Counted from the first letter of the stretch, positions 28,797 to 39,098 are shown. The stretch is 64,000 nt of DNA from Sulfoacidibacillus ferrooxidans (GCF_022606465.1 NZ_JALBUF010000004.1:62001-126000), one strand, 5' to 3'. Made by a program: numbers and translations. The notes: generated by a model from the sequence alone, not told the origin.

Positions 28797-30043
28797 GTCA
28801 TTTACATCTAATTGATCCAGCGATTGCAGAAGCCATGGAGGCAGAGCGCATTCGTCAGCAAGCAAAACTAGAGATGATCGCTTCAGAAAACTTTGTTAGT
28901 CGGGCCGTGCTCGATGCATTGGGTACGGTACTTACGAATAAATATGCTGAGGGGTATCCTGGTAAACGTTATTATGGTGGCTGTGAACATGTAGATGTGA
29001 TCGAGCAATTGGCTATAGATCGAGCAAAAGAGTTATTTAAAGCGGAACATGCCAACGTTCAGCCGCACTCTGGTGCACAAGCCAATATGGCTGTGTATTT
29101 TGCACTCTTACAGCCAGGTGATACAGTTCTTGGCATGAATTTGGCCCATGGTGGGCATCTGACACATGGCAGTAAGGTCAATTTTTCAGGTCAACTCTAT
29201 CACTTCGTTCCTTATGGTGTAGACCCAGAGACTCATCGCATCTCGTATGATGAAGTAGAACGCTTAGCTAAAGAGCATCAGCCCAAATTAATCGTAGCAG
29301 GTGCCAGTGCATATCCGCGTGAATTTGATTTTGCACGGTTGCGTGCGATCGCAGATGAAGTGGGCGCTTATCTGATGGTTGACATGGCACACGTTGCAGG
29401 ACTGGTTGCTACTGAGGTACATTCGAGTCCTATTCCTCATGCACATGTGGTGACAACGACTACGCATAAAACTTTGCGCGGCCCTCGTGGTGGGATGATC
29501 CTTTGTAAAGAAGAGTTTGCAAAGGCCATTGATAAGTCAGTCTTCCCAGGTGTTCAAGGCGGTCCTCTTATGCATGTGATCGCAGCTAAAGCGGTTGCCT
29601 TCGGAGAAGCGATGCGTCCAGAATTTACAGCCTATACAAGACAGGTTGTCGACAACGCAGCAGTACTGGCACAATCTTTGAAAGACCGTGGCTTTACTTT
29701 AGTTTCAGGCGGAACAGATAATCATTTGATGTTGGTAGACGTGCGCAGTGTCGGTCTGACAGGTAAAGTAGCTGAACATTTGTTAGACCAAGTAGGGATA
29801 ACGACGAATAAGAACGCGATTCCTTACGACCCAGAAAAACCAGGCATTACTAGTGGCGTGCGCATGGGTACAGCAGCCGTAACAACACGTGGTATGGATG
29901 CAGATGCCATGAGTCAGATTGCAGAGGCTGTAGAGCTTGTTTTGCGCCATCAAGACGATCAATCACAGATAAACAAGGCGTTGCACATCGTGAGAGAACT
30001 CACACAAAAATTCCCTCTTTACGACAACTTCTCCTACCTATAA
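28793..30043 (+). CDS. glyA: Serine hydroxymethyltransferase
   Basis: This PLP enzyme interconverts serine and glycine with tetrahydrofolate and supplies one-carbon units. It is about 416 residues with [23 protein letters not shown], the PLP-lysine segment [16 protein letters not shown] and [14 protein letters not shown] 28793 overlaps the ywlG stop and has better spacing to GGGGGA than GTG 28790. A strong terminator follows at once. Confidence 0.97.
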   Translation: MSHLHLIDPAIAEAMEAERIRQQAKLEMIASENFVSRAVLDALGTVLTNKYAEGYPGKRYYGGCEHVDVIEQLAIDRAKELFKAEHANVQPHSGAQANMAVYFALLQPGDTVLGMNLAHGGHLTHGSKVNFSGQLYHFVPYGVDPETHRISYDEVERLAKEHQPKLIVAGASAYPREFDFARLRAIADEVGAYLMVDMAHVAGLVATEVHSSPIPHAHVVTTTTHKTLRGPRGGMILCKEEFAKAIDKSVFPGVQGGPLMHVIAAKAVAFGEAMRPEFTAYTRQVVDNAAVLAQSLKDRGFTLVSGGTDNHLMLVDVRSVGLTGKVAEHLLDQVGITTNKNAIPYDPEKPGITSGVRMGTAAVTTRGMDADAMSQIAEAVELVLRHQDDQSQINKALHIVRELTQKFPLYDNFSYL

Positions 30044-30046
30044 GAC

Positions 30047-30088
30047 AAAGGGAGTCCTGTCTTGAACGTGACAGGACTCCCTTTTGTT
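30047..30088. terminator. Bidirectional terminator between glyA and the convergent deacetylase gene
   Basis: AAAGGGAGTCCTGTC (30047-30061) pairs perfectly with GACAGGACTCCCTTT (30070-30084). The A-run on one side and the T-run on the other let it serve both converging transcripts. Confidence 0.9.
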
Positions 30089-30097
30089 CTGTGGCAT

Positions 30098-31528
30098 TTA
30101 TGATTGCGTAGAAAATAGTTCTTCAAGCGATGCCACATGTTCTGGCAATGGACCCTCAAAATATCTTCGCAATAGCTCTTCGCGACTCATCCAAAGTAAT
30201 TTAGGATGCATATCTCCATGTCCTTTATGGAGGCGTTTGCGACCCTCTGGATGGTATAAGACCATGATCCAAACTAGTAACATGCTAACCCAGCGATTGC
30301 CAAGCGTCTGTTCGATCTCTTCGACGTGAAAACCTAATTTTTCTACTCCCCGATGCATGAGTGTCATACCAAATACGCCTTTTGCATGGCGAAAACGATC
30401 ATCATAAACGAGTGCTCTAGCCACACCATGCATACTATCGCGAAGTTCCTTTAATCCCCGAATGGCCATTTTTTCAGGAGAGGTTATCTTTACAAGTTGC
30501 TGTAACGCTCCATTTTGCAAATGCAATTCAGCCATGGCATCTCCATCGTTGATACGTGTAGCGGGAGCAAAGCTTGATGGATCACCTGCTCCAAGAGATG
30601 TCGTTGCAGCCACATAGGTTAGTGGTGACTCAACGCCATCTATCCCACTTAGCGTGCGCGTGCCAAAACGCCACGCAACAATACTTAAACGAAAAAGGCG
30701 TGACATCGGATACACGACATAGATACGGTCAAATAAACGTTCCCACTGCATCCAGAGCGGATGAATGATGCGCTGCATGCGACGTGGAAATGGGGCCGGT
30801 GGATCTACAATGTGTTCGGCTGCTCGCAAAATGGGGTTAGCATTGCAAGAAAAGCCGATGTCTGCAATTCGCGGAAGTAACACCTTGAGGGCAGCTAGCG
30901 TGTGCAACGGTGCATCCGCAGCACCACCACTATCATGCAAAAGAACGACAGCTCCATTTTGCAAATGGTTAGCCACGACAAGAGCAATATCTGCAGCCGA
31001 AACATCGTGACGCCAATCGCGTGCAGCATAAGTCCATAAAACCGGTACCTGACCCAGGCGCTGCGTGATACGGGGTGTGGCCACCGTCAGCCGACCCCAA
31101 GGTGGACGATACAATGTCACAGGAGTCTTTGTGATCTGCTCAATCACATTTTTTGTGCGAATCAGCTCTTGTTCTAGTTGGCGGGGAGTAATAAACCAAG
31201 CATTGCGGTGACGATACGTATGGCTGCCAATGATATGGCCATGCTCGTGAATGGCACGCACCAATTCCGGATACTTTTTAGCCCGCTCTCCAACTAAGAA
31301 AAATGTAGCCTGCACGTTGTGTTGATCTAAGAGCTCAAGAAGCAAAGGCGTATAGACTGGGTGCGGACCATCGTCAAACGTTAATGCGACTTCACGCACC
31401 AGATCATTGCCCTGATAAACGCCACGTAGATGAAAACCGTCTAATAGCAGTTCTGCGAGTGGACCGTGGATGGCCCAGAGCAGTACGATTAATAAAAGAA
31501 TGAGGCCAATGCCTAGCATAGATGACAC
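30098..31528 (-). CDS. Polysaccharide deacetylase with YkoP-like C-terminal domain
   Basis: The protein has 476 residues. A single membrane segment (about 4-24) anchors an extracellular NodB domain with all five motifs: TFDDGPH, the metal-binding HGHIIGSHTYRH, RPPWG, the DWRHD region and LLHDSGG. The last 220 residues form a second domain that resembles YkoP of B. subtilis, judged from memory and from the neighbouring UgtP-like gene, since ykoN and ykoP are neighbours there. It probably removes acetyl groups from peptidoglycan or another cell-wall glycan. It is the last gene of a three-gene minus-strand operon. Confidence 0.85.
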   Translation of the reverse strand: MSSMLGIGLILLLIVLLWAIHGPLAELLLDGFHLRGVYQGNDLVREVALTFDDGPHPVYTPLLLELLDQHNVQATFFLVGERAKKYPELVRAIHEHGHIIGSHTYRHRNAWFITPRQLEQELIRTKNVIEQITKTPVTLYRPPWGRLTVATPRITQRLGQVPVLWTYAARDWRHDVSAADIALVVANHLQNGAVVLLHDSGGAADAPLHTLAALKVLLPRIADIGFSCNANPILRAAEHIVDPPAPFPRRMQRIIHPLWMQWERLFDRIYVVYPMSRLFRLSIVAWRFGTRTLSGIDGVESPLTYVAATTSLGAGDPSSFAPATRINDGDAMAELHLQNGALQQLVKITSPEKMAIRGLKELRDSMHGVARALVYDDRFRHAKGVFGMTLMHRGVEKLGFHVEEIEQTLGNRWVSMLLVWIMVLYHPEGRKRLHKGHGDMHPKLLWMSREELLRRYFEGPLPEHVASLEELFSTQS

Positions 31529-31545
31529 TCCAATTCATAACGCAG

Positions 31546-32763
31546 CTAGGTGCTCGGTTTGAGGTCTCGGTTTAGGCCTGGGATGCGGAGAAATAAGTAG
31601 AGAAGTCCCATCGTACCTAACAGAATCGCACTTGCCCAAAAAGGAGCTTGCGGTCCAAATGCTTGCCACAGTCTACCGCCTATGTACGGCCCAGTCGCAG
31701 TCCCTAATCCTTCTACCGTCATAAAAACGCCCCACATCGTTCCGCGCTTTTCACGATCGATGGCCCCATCTAGGACGGAATTCCACGAAGGTAAAATCAT
31801 CGCATAGGATAGTGCGAGCAACAGCATAAAACTAACGGCAGGCCAGAGGCTTGTTTGTAGAGTAAACAGAACAAGTCCAATGCCAGCTAAAATAAATCCA
31901 CCCGACAAGAAAGGACGAGCGCCTACTCGGTCGACAAATCTCCCCATAATAGGTAAAAAAATAGCTGTGGTACCTCCCACGATGACCATTGCCACGCTTT
32001 GCAGTTGTGGACTTACACCAAGAACCACGCGTGCGTAAGGGGTTAGTACAGGAATGAGAATTCCAATCGCTAACGTCTGCACGAACATGCCCGGGAATAA
32101 GATCCGAATCTGTTTTAAGTTTACGATGATTTCACCAAAATATCTACGCGGCTCGATCAAAACTAAAAATGGCTCGTCCCCATGAATGATTTCTTTTTCG
32201 GGTTTCGTGATCAGCGCTAGCATACCGCCTAGGAGCAGCATGCAGATCAGTAACATAAATGCTGCTCGGTAAGAAAAACTCAACACAAAATTAATGACGA
32301 CAGGTCCTGCTCCGCCGCCAATAATCCATGCGATGTATATGTATCCCATTGCCGTTGCTTTTTGCTCTTCTGAGGCTGTGGCAGTTACAGTTGTAATCAC
32401 TGAAGGCCATAACGGGGATGTGCCTATCCCTAGTATGCCCGCACCTAGCGTTAAACTTACAGGATTTGTGGCCCGAGCCACAACAATAAGGCCGATGGCG
32501 GCGACAATTAATCCGCTGACTAACACAAAGCGCTGACCAAAATGATCAGCTAGAAAACCCATCGGACTACGCAAAATATTGTCAAAAAAATAATGGACAC
32601 TAATGGCTAGTCCAATGGCCGCAGGAGTAAGTCCGAGTGCATCCACTCCAATATTGGGTAGGAGTGCTAAAATTAACGCACCACGTACAAACTCGACAAG
32701 CATAAGCGTTAAGAGTGCACTTGCAACAAAGGGCTTGCGAATATCCTGTGGGATACCCCTCAT
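31546..32763 (-). CDS. Major facilitator superfamily transporter
   Basis: The 405-residue protein has about 12 hydrophobic segments and MFS loop motifs such as GFLADHFGQRF after segment 2 and GRFVDRVGARP in the second half. The substrate is unknown. It lies between a glycosyltransferase and a polysaccharide deacetylase and overlaps the former by four bases, so a role in moving a lipid or wall precursor is conceivable, but nothing in the sequence proves it. Confidence 0.85.
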   Translation of the reverse strand: MRGIPQDIRKPFVASALLTLMLVEFVRGALILALLPNIGVDALGLTPAAIGLAISVHYFFDNILRSPMGFLADHFGQRFVLVSGLIVAAIGLIVVARATNPVSLTLGAGILGIGTSPLWPSVITTVTATASEEQKATAMGYIYIAWIIGGGAGPVVINFVLSFSYRAAFMLLICMLLLGGMLALITKPEKEIIHGDEPFLVLIEPRRYFGEIIVNLKQIRILFPGMFVQTLAIGILIPVLTPYARVVLGVSPQLQSVAMVIVGGTTAIFLPIMGRFVDRVGARPFLSGGFILAGIGLVLFTLQTSLWPAVSFMLLLALSYAMILPSWNSVLDGAIDREKRGTMWGVFMTVEGLGTATGPYIGGRLWQAFGPQAPFWASAILLGTMGLLYLFLRIPGLNRDLKPST

Positions 32764-33947
32764 GATTGTTCCGCCAGTAAAGTGGAAGTATGATCTTGTG
32801 GAGGGTATAGCACATCTTTGTCATCTAATTCAATCAGTTTATCTGCTATCTCGCGTGCAGCTGTGACTTTGCGAATGGTATTTGTATTCGCGCGCATGCG
32901 CGTTAAAAGCGATCCGTTGTCACGTAACAAACGGTATACATGGTCAATCACTTGCTTTCTCGTACGCGCAAGAACCGCAACACGAGACTTCACAAGAAAC
33001 GCTGCATTTTGCGTTTCTTGACCGGGGATAGGCCGATACAGCAGCATCGGAAGTTCCATAGCTAACGCTTCACTAATCGTCAGTCCGCCGGCTTTTGTCA
33101 CGATCAGATCAGATACGGCCATGAGCTCATGTACTTCACGCGTAAATCCAAACACCCAAACTGGATTCGTTGCTTCCTTCGATAACTGTTCGATCTGTAC
33201 TCGCAGCTTATCATTGCGACCACAGATGACGATCAACTGCATGCGGCACTCTGATTGAAATAATTCTTCGCAGATCTGGACGATATCAGTCAGTACACCA
33301 TACGCTCCACCCATGATGAGAAGTGTCGGATAGTCTTCTTCTAGCCCAAGTTTTGCGCGAATCCCAGCGCGGTTACTCGCTTCTAGAAATGCCGGACGAA
33401 TGGGGATTCCTGTGACAGAGATGCGCCGTTCATCAATACCGCGAAGAATCAGACCTTGTTTCACGTGTTCTGACCCAACAAAATAATGGTCAGTATACGC
33501 ATGTATCCACTGGCTGTGTATCGCATGATCGGTAATGACCGTAGCCGCAGGAATATTGGCTAATCCATGCTCCCGTAGGACAGACATCACGCCAGCTGGT
33601 GTAGGGAATGTCGAAAGGATCACATCAGGTCGCTCAGCATGAAGGAAATCAGCTAATTCTTCATATCCAAGATGATTCAAACGCCTCTGAATGAGCGAAG
33701 ATGGCGTGATGCGACTGGTTCCCTTGTAAAACAGCCCATAAAGAGCTGGTGCAAAGCGCACGCTTTTTAGATAACAATAACGAGCAAAGATATTTAACTT
33801 TGGGTGGACCATCTCAATGTAGTCAATGATGTGGACCTCATGACTAGGATGACTTTCCATAATGGCGTCGCGCACGGCCAGTGCCGCTTGTTGGTGACCT
33901 TCTCCATAGGAGGCCGATAAGATCAACACGCGCTTAGTCTTTTGCAT
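32760..33947 (-). CDS. UgtP/MGDG-synthase-like glycosyltransferase
   Basis: The 395-residue GT-B protein has the N-terminal ASYGEGHQQAAL loop, the MGDG-synthase domain, and the C-terminal UDP-sugar site (VTKAGGLTISEALAMELPMLL). Relatives add glucose or galactose to diacylglycerol. It is the first gene of the minus-strand operon, with AAGGAGG on its own strand before ATG 33947. Confidence 0.85.
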   Translation of the reverse strand: MQKTKRVLILSASYGEGHQQAALAVRDAIMESHPSHEVHIIDYIEMVHPKLNIFARYCYLKSVRFAPALYGLFYKGTSRITPSSLIQRRLNHLGYEELADFLHAERPDVILSTFPTPAGVMSVLREHGLANIPAATVITDHAIHSQWIHAYTDHYFVGSEHVKQGLILRGIDERRISVTGIPIRPAFLEASNRAGIRAKLGLEEDYPTLLIMGGAYGVLTDIVQICEELFQSECRMQLIVICGRNDKLRVQIEQLSKEATNPVWVFGFTREVHELMAVSDLIVTKAGGLTISEALAMELPMLLYRPIPGQETQNAAFLVKSRVAVLARTRKQVIDHVYRLLRDNGSLLTRMRANTNTIRKVTAAREIADKLIELDDKDVLYPPQDHTSTLLAEQS

Positions 33948-34130
33948 GGAACATCCTCCTTATCTTCAAACGATGTACAAGACATCCTCTGCTATTGTAG
34001 GCGTCAAAAGTTAGAATGGCATTAAAAGTGCGTTATAACTAATCAATTTTAACATGGAAAGGTCATTCTATACGAGGTCGTACATAAAAGATACAGACTA
34101 CGAGTTGCAGTAGAGCTTGTTCCTTTTGTT

Positions 34131-34139
34131 TGTTATAAT
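34131..34139 (+). promoter_or_regulatory. Extended -10 promoter of upp
   Basis: TGTTATAAT is a perfect extended -10 (TGnTATAAT), 47 bases before the upp start. No strong -35 is present, as is common for this promoter class. The 238-base gap holds the divergent starts of upp and the minus-strand glycosyltransferase; I saw no riboswitch in it. Confidence 0.65.
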
Positions 34140-34185
34140 AAAACCATATGTGTGCAAAAAGCGATCATTATGAGGAGAGTGTCAT

Positions 34186-34812
34186 TTGAAACCGATTCGC
34201 GAGATACATCATCCCCTCGCCCTAGAAAAGATCGGGCAGTTGCGCGAACATGCAACAGATGTTTCGACCTTTCGGCGCATTGTTGCAGAATTATCTACGT
34301 TTTTAGCCATTGAATGCACAGATGATCTTGCAACTGAGACGCGAACGATCCAGACGCCGATTGCACAAGCTACGGTGGTACGCGCTCGTGATGAGGTGGT
34401 ACTCATCCCCATCTTGCGAGCAGGGCTTGGCATGGTCGAAGGGATGTTGTTGTGGATCCCTAGTGCCAAAGTCGGTCACCTCGGGATGTATCGCGATCCC
34501 GATACGCTGATGCCTGTAGAGTATTATGCTAATACGCCTGCTGGCATGAATGATAGTGTGGTTATTGTATTAGATCCTATGCTCGCAACTGGTGGCTCAG
34601 CCACAGCTGCCCTCGGATTGTTAAAAGCTCGCGGCGCTAAACATATTAAGTTAGCCTCCATTATCGCAGCGCCAGAAGGCATTGCAAAAGTACAAAGCCA
34701 TCACCCTGATGTTCAAATTTATGCTGTTGTGGTCGATGAGGGTCTAAACAGTCATGGATATATTGTGCCTGGACTTGGCGATGCAGGCGATCGCATATTT
34801 GGTACGTTATAA
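34186..34812 (+). CDS. upp: Uracil phosphoribosyltransferase
   Basis: This pyrimidine salvage enzyme joins uracil and PRPP to UMP. It is 208 residues with the PRPP loop VIVLDPMLATGGSATA and the uracil-binding C-terminus YIVPGLGDAGDRIFGT. TTG 34186 follows GAGGAG and gives the usual N-terminus. It lies between glyA and mnaA as in B. subtilis, apart from the inverted block. Confidence 0.95.
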   Translation: MKPIREIHHPLALEKIGQLREHATDVSTFRRIVAELSTFLAIECTDDLATETRTIQTPIAQATVVRARDEVVLIPILRAGLGMVEGMLLWIPSAKVGHLGMYRDPDTLMPVEYYANTPAGMNDSVVIVLDPMLATGGSATAALGLLKARGAKHIKLASIIAAPEGIAKVQSHHPDVQIYAVVVDEGLNSHGYIVPGLGDAGDRIFGTL

Positions 34813-34834
34813 ACCATAGCCAGGGGATGATTAG

Positions 34835-35992
34835 GTGAAGCGTATACGGGTGATGACGATATTTGGCACTCGCCCTGAGGCGGTGAAGATGGCGCCACTA
34901 GTAAAAGAGCTACAAGCAAATGCGGACTTTGAAACGGTCGTCTGTGTGACGGCGCAACATCGCGAACAACTGGATCAAGTGCTTAGCGCATTTTCTGTTT
35001 TTCCCGATTATGATTTGAATGTCATGGAAGCGCGTCAAACGCTTACAAAAATATCGACCAAAGTGCTCGAGTTATTGGCCTCCGTATTAGAGGAGGTGCA
35101 ACCAGATATTGTGCTTGTACACGGCGATACGACGACGACATTTATTGCAAGTCTAGCAGCGTTTTATCAGCAGATTGCTATTGGTCACGTTGAAGCTGGA
35201 TTGCGCACGTGGGATAAGTACTCGCCATATCCAGAAGAGATGAATCGGCAGTTGACTGGCGTAATCGCAGATTTGCATTTTGCTCCGACAAAAGTTGCTG
35301 CAGATAACTTATTGCGCGAAGGCAAACAGGAGCAGCGTATTTACATTACGGGCAATACTGCCATTGACGCGATGCGTACAACCGTTCATGCTGATTATGA
35401 GCATCCGGAACTAGCGAAGATAGGTGCTAACCAACGTCTGATCTATATGACTGCACATCGAAGAGAGAATATCGGCGAGGGATTGCTGCAAATATTTACA
35501 GCTGTCCGTGAAGTGGTGGACTTATATCCGGATGTATATGTGATTTATCCAGTTCACTTAAATCCGGCTGTGCGGGAACCGGCGCATCACATACTAGGTG
35601 ATCATCCACGCATTGCGTTGATCGACCCACTTGAAGTGATGGATGCTCACAATTTTATGGCAAAGGCGTATTTGATCCTGACTGATTCTGGTGGAGTACA
35701 AGAAGAGGCGCCATTTCTTGGTATCCCTTGTCTTGTGTTGCGCGATACGACGGAGCGTCCTGAAGGCATTGAGGCTGGAACGCTTCGTCTTGTCGGTACA
35801 AAGCAAGATGAGATTATTCGCGCGACTCGCGAGCTGCTAGATGATACAGAGGCATATGAACGAATGTCCGTAGCGGCAAGTCCTTATGGCGATGGATTTG
35901 CATCGCGTCGGATTGTTCAAGCATTGCGCCATTATTTTAATCAGGGAGAACGGCCAGAACTTTTTGTGCCAAAACCTAAAAAAGCAAGATAG
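34835..35992 (+). CDS. mnaA: UDP-N-acetylglucosamine 2-epimerase (non-hydrolysing)
   Basis: The 385-residue enzyme makes UDP-ManNAc for wall teichoic acid or other surface polymers. GTRPEAVKMAPL, the HVEAGLRTWDKYSPYPEEMNR segment, ENIGEGL and TDSGGVQEEAP are intact. GTG 34835 starts 22 bases after upp. Confidence 0.94.
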   Translation: MKRIRVMTIFGTRPEAVKMAPLVKELQANADFETVVCVTAQHREQLDQVLSAFSVFPDYDLNVMEARQTLTKISTKVLELLASVLEEVQPDIVLVHGDTTTTFIASLAAFYQQIAIGHVEAGLRTWDKYSPYPEEMNRQLTGVIADLHFAPTKVAADNLLREGKQEQRIYITGNTAIDAMRTTVHADYEHPELAKIGANQRLIYMTAHRRENIGEGLLQIFTAVREVVDLYPDVYVIYPVHLNPAVREPAHHILGDHPRIALIDPLEVMDAHNFMAKAYLILTDSGGVQEEAPFLGIPCLVLRDTTERPEGIEAGTLRLVGTKQDEIIRATRELLDDTEAYERMSVAASPYGDGFASRRIVQALRHYFNQGERPELFVPKPKKAR

Positions 35993-36058
35993 TTTTTACT
36001 GCATAAGAGTTGCACAATCTTATGGAATTCACGTGAATGTGTGGAAGGGGTGCAGGTG

Positions 36059-37237
36059 ATGACGGAAGCAGTCATTGTGAGTGCGGCTCGCACAGCGCTT
36101 GGTAGCTTTATGGGTAGTTTGGCCAATACACCGGCGACAGAGCTTGGTGCCATCGTTATTCGAGAAACGCTCACGCGTGCAGGAGTTTCTTCAGACATTG
36201 TTGACGAAGTGATCATGGGCAATGTGTTACAAGCTGGACTTGGGCAAAATCCTGCGCGGCAAGCAGCCATAAAAGCCGGATTGCCCTATGAATTGCCGTC
36301 GTTTACGGTCAATAAAGTCTGTGGTTCTGGGTTAAAGACCATCGCGCTTGCGGCACAATCCATTCGCGCTGGCGATCAAGACGTAGTCATTGCAGGTGGT
36401 ATGGAAAATATGAGTCGCGCCCCATATCTCTTAGAGGGTGCACGTTCTGGCTATCGTATGGGCGATCAAAAAGTCGTTGACAGCATGATACGCGATGGCC
36501 TGTGGTGTGCGTTTAACGATGTACACATGGGAATCACCGCAGAGAACGTGGCGGAACGCAAACACATCTCACGAGCAGAACAAGATCGCTTTTCTTTACA
36601 GTCCCAAGAGCGTGCACTCGCTGCGATTGAATTAGGTCACTTCAAAGAGGAAATCGTAAGCGTTCCTGTACCTCAGAAAAAAGGCGATCCACTTGTATTT
36701 GATACAGATGAATACCCGCGTAAGACTTCAGCAGAGACACTCAGTAAACTCCGTCCGGCCTTTAAACAGGGTGGAACAGTAACGGCGGGCAACGCTTCAG
36801 GGTTAAATGATGGGGCTGCGGCCGTTCTCGTTATGTCCAAAGAGCGCGCCAATGCACTTGGATTGAAACCGCTAGCGCGCATTGTCGCCTATTCATCTGC
36901 TGGCTTAGATCCTGCTGTGATGGGTCTTGGCCCTATTTATGCGACTCAAAAACTGCTGAAGCGATCAGGGCTATCTGTTGGCGATATGGATTTGATCGAA
37001 GCCAATGAGGCATTTGCAGCACAGGCGCTCGCGGTCGGACAAGAGTTGGGCCTAGATGAGAGCAAAGTCAACGTAAGTGGTGGGGCTATCGCACTCGGTC
37101 ATCCGATCGGTGCATCCGGTGCACGCGTGTTAGTGACGCTTTTATACGGGTTACGGCGCACAGGCGGAAAAATGGGTCTTGCTACGCTGTGTATTGGCGG
37201 TGGGCAAGGCGTTGCTATGGTCGTAGAGCGAATGTAA
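36059..37237 (+). CDS. Acetyl-CoA C-acetyltransferase (second thiolase)
   Basis: This thiolase of about 392 residues has [20 protein letters not shown] and the canonical CIGGGQGVA end, unlike the CSGAAQGD form at 6.0 kb. It is a classical biosynthetic or acetoacetyl-CoA thiolase. ATG 36059 is preferred over GTG 36041 because AAGGGGTG lies between them. It is an insertion between mnaA and the ATP synthase operon relative to B. subtilis, together with the small zinc-ribbon gene behind it. Confidence 0.9.
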   Translation: MTEAVIVSAARTALGSFMGSLANTPATELGAIVIRETLTRAGVSSDIVDEVIMGNVLQAGLGQNPARQAAIKAGLPYELPSFTVNKVCGSGLKTIALAAQSIRAGDQDVVIAGGMENMSRAPYLLEGARSGYRMGDQKVVDSMIRDGLWCAFNDVHMGITAENVAERKHISRAEQDRFSLQSQERALAAIELGHFKEEIVSVPVPQKKGDPLVFDTDEYPRKTSAETLSKLRPAFKQGGTVTAGNASGLNDGAAAVLVMSKERANALGLKPLARIVAYSSAGLDPAVMGLGPIYATQKLLKRSGLSVGDMDLIEANEAFAAQALAVGQELGLDESKVNVSGGAIALGHPIGASGARVLVTLLYGLRRTGGKMGLATLCIGGGQGVAMVVERM

Positions 37238-37274
37238 AAGAAGCGCGATTAGGATTTGGGGAGAGGGGAACATC

Positions 37275-37463
37275 ATGATGCCACATAGACACTGGGAAGT
37301 CGATTCAGAATGCCCGCGTTGCGGGAAAATAAACCATGCATCCATACCCGTAGGGGAACGGGTGGTTCGCATTCATTGTGAACATTGTACACACGGGTAT
37401 GATTATTTACACGTTGTCGCTGAACATACTGAGGTTGAGGACATGGATGGAGAAAAAGAGTAG
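37275..37463 (+). CDS. Small zinc-ribbon protein of unknown function
   Basis: A 62-residue protein with two metal-binding pairs, CPRCGK near residue 14 and CEHCTHG near residue 35, forming a rubredoxin-type knuckle, and an acidic tail. GGGGAGAGGGG precedes the paired start codons ATG 37275/37278. It follows the second thiolase by 37 bases and is likely co-transcribed. Function unknown. Confidence 0.7.
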   Translation: MMPHRHWEVDSECPRCGKINHASIPVGERVVRIHCEHCTHGYDYLHVVAEHTEVEDMDGEKE

Positions 37464-37607
37464 CTGCCCTTCTGATGTTGACGCAATTTGTTCACAAAGA
37501 TGGGTGCGAGTAACGTATCTGTTGCTATAAATGATGATTCAAAGTCAGCAGATTAAGCTTTTCTTTAGAACCCTTGCTATAAAACGAATGACTACCGCTT
37601 TCAAGCG

Positions 37608-37640
37608 TTGACAATAAAATTTGTGGTAGTGTAGTATAAG
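37608..37640 (+). promoter_or_regulatory. Promoter candidate of the ATP synthase operon
   Basis: TTGACA (37608-37613) is a perfect -35; TAGTAT (37632-37637) with the TG extension gives an 18-base spacer. An alternative -10, TATAAG at 37635, is 21 bases away. The promoter lies 42 bases before atpZ. The rest of the 218-base gap shows nothing clear. Confidence 0.55.
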
Positions 37641-37681
37641 CAGGGATTCAGGCATGTCACAAGGATACGAAACTTGGGACG

Positions 37682-37930
37682 GTGAGGAACTTCGACAAGG
37701 ATGATAAAAAGCCTACAGCGCCATTTAACACGTGGAAGGCGGTTGCCGTTTTTTCTGGAGCCTCTTTACAACTGTTAGTGACCATGATCGTTTTTGGGTT
37801 CCTGGGGCATCTTCTAGCAGAACGCACTGGACTGTCATGGTTGACCGCAATCGGAGTTTTGTTTGGTATGATTGTCGGGATATCGGGCTTATCGTTCTTG
37901 ATTAAACAATTTTTAGGTGGTAAATCGTGA
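37682..37930 (+). CDS. atpZ: AtpZ/AtpI family membrane protein
   Basis: An 82-residue protein with two hydrophobic segments (about residues 17-42 and 52-77), typical of the AtpZ partner of AtpI. It is thought to help assembly of the c-ring or Mg2+/Ca2+ supply for ATP synthase. GTG 37682 has only a weak ribosome site (GGGACG). It overlaps atpI by four bases. Confidence 0.8.
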   Translation: MRNFDKDDKKPTAPFNTWKAVAVFSGASLQLLVTMIVFGFLGHLLAERTGLSWLTAIGVLFGMIVGISGLSFLIKQFLGGKS

Positions 37931-38328
37931 GCGATATCCAGAGATTACAGGCGCGATTGCGTATCGTACAGCGAGTCGGTGTAGGCATTGCTTTCCTGAC
38001 CGTATTGGCGTGGCTGATCTTTCGCAATGTACAATCAGACATGAACGGCTTGCTTTTAGGTGAATTAGGTGGAGCCTATGTGTTTTATAGCATGGTTCGC
38101 CAGGGACATCTGCGCGATGGGCTCGAAGGGAAGGCGCTTTTTGCATCAGGCATGCTCGGGATGTTCACGCGTTTTGTCGTGCTCGTCGCGGTCATGATTG
38201 TTGCTGTCAAATCTCCTCATGTCAACCCATTCACCACTCTTGTCGGCTACTTGCTTGGCTTTGTCCTAATCTTCGTAGGGCTCTATGGCTTCTCGAAGAA
38301 CGAAAGATCAACTCCTGGGGGAAAGTAG
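37927..38328 (+). CDS. atpI: ATP synthase subunit I
   Basis: A 133-residue protein with four hydrophobic segments, as in the AtpI assembly factor of the c-ring. GTG 37927 overlaps the atpZ stop. The sequence is poorly conserved in general; the call rests on size, topology and position before atpB. Confidence 0.82.
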   Translation: MSDIQRLQARLRIVQRVGVGIAFLTVLAWLIFRNVQSDMNGLLLGELGGAYVFYSMVRQGHLRDGLEGKALFASGMLGMFTRFVVLVAVMIVAVKSPHVNPFTTLVGYLLGFVLIFVGLYGFSKNERSTPGGK

Positions 38329-38336
38329 GTGAGAAA

Positions 38337-39098
38337 GTGCCAGCATTCCCATATTTGTTTTACAATTCGTTCTTTCGCATCAATATTGTTACGATCGCGA
38401 TGATGATATTGACCGGATTGATCGTATTGATTGTTCTACGCCTTGCTCAGCGCAATTTAGATGTGCGCAAGCCAAGAGGTTTACAGAACTTGATCGAATG
38501 GGCGATCGACTTTACGGCGAACATGGCACGGGATACGATGCCAAGCGAGCGCATGGTACAATGGATTTTACCGCTCGCATTTACGATGGTTATCTTCTTG
38601 TTTGTTGCTAACTGGCTGGGAATCATTGCAACCATTAGCATTCGCTTAGATCATCCGATACCATGGCTCGGTTTGACGGCGTCAAGTCTTGCATTAGCAC
38701 ATGGTGAAGTGCCACTCTTTGATTCGCCAACTGCGAATATGAGTATGACACTTGGCATGGCAGTGATGGTGTGGATTCTTAGCCACGCGCAGGGACTTCG
38801 TCATCCTAGGCAGTATTTTCGGCATTATCGGAATCCAATGGCAATCATCGAAGAGATCACCAACCCTCTGACGCATGGAATGCGTCTTTACGGCAATATT
38901 TTTGCTGGAGAAGCACTGATTGGTGTTATTCTTACGATTCCGCTTTTGTTTGGCTGGGTACCTATTAGTATTCCACTGCTTTTAATCTGGTTACTCTACA
39001 GTGGTTTTGTTAGTACCATTCAGGCGTATGTATTTACCATTTTGATGACTCTTTATGTCGGTCATAAGTCGTATGGTGATCAGACAGATCACGCATAA
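38337..39098 (+). CDS. atpB: ATP synthase F0 subunit a
   Basis: The proton-channel subunit is 253 residues with five to six membrane helices. The essential arginine is in the segment THGMRLYGNIFAGE, and the C-terminal helix has the usual LLYSGFVSTIQAYVF. GTG 38337 follows GTAGGTGAG. Confidence 0.95.
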   Translation: MPAFPYLFYNSFFRINIVTIAMMILTGLIVLIVLRLAQRNLDVRKPRGLQNLIEWAIDFTANMARDTMPSERMVQWILPLAFTMVIFLFVANWLGIIATISIRLDHPIPWLGLTASSLALAHGEVPLFDSPTANMSMTLGMAVMVWILSHAQGLRHPRQYFRHYRNPMAIIEEITNPLTHGMRLYGNIFAGEALIGVILTIPLLFGWVPISIPLLLIWLLYSGFVSTIQAYVFTILMTLYVGHKSYGDQTDHA

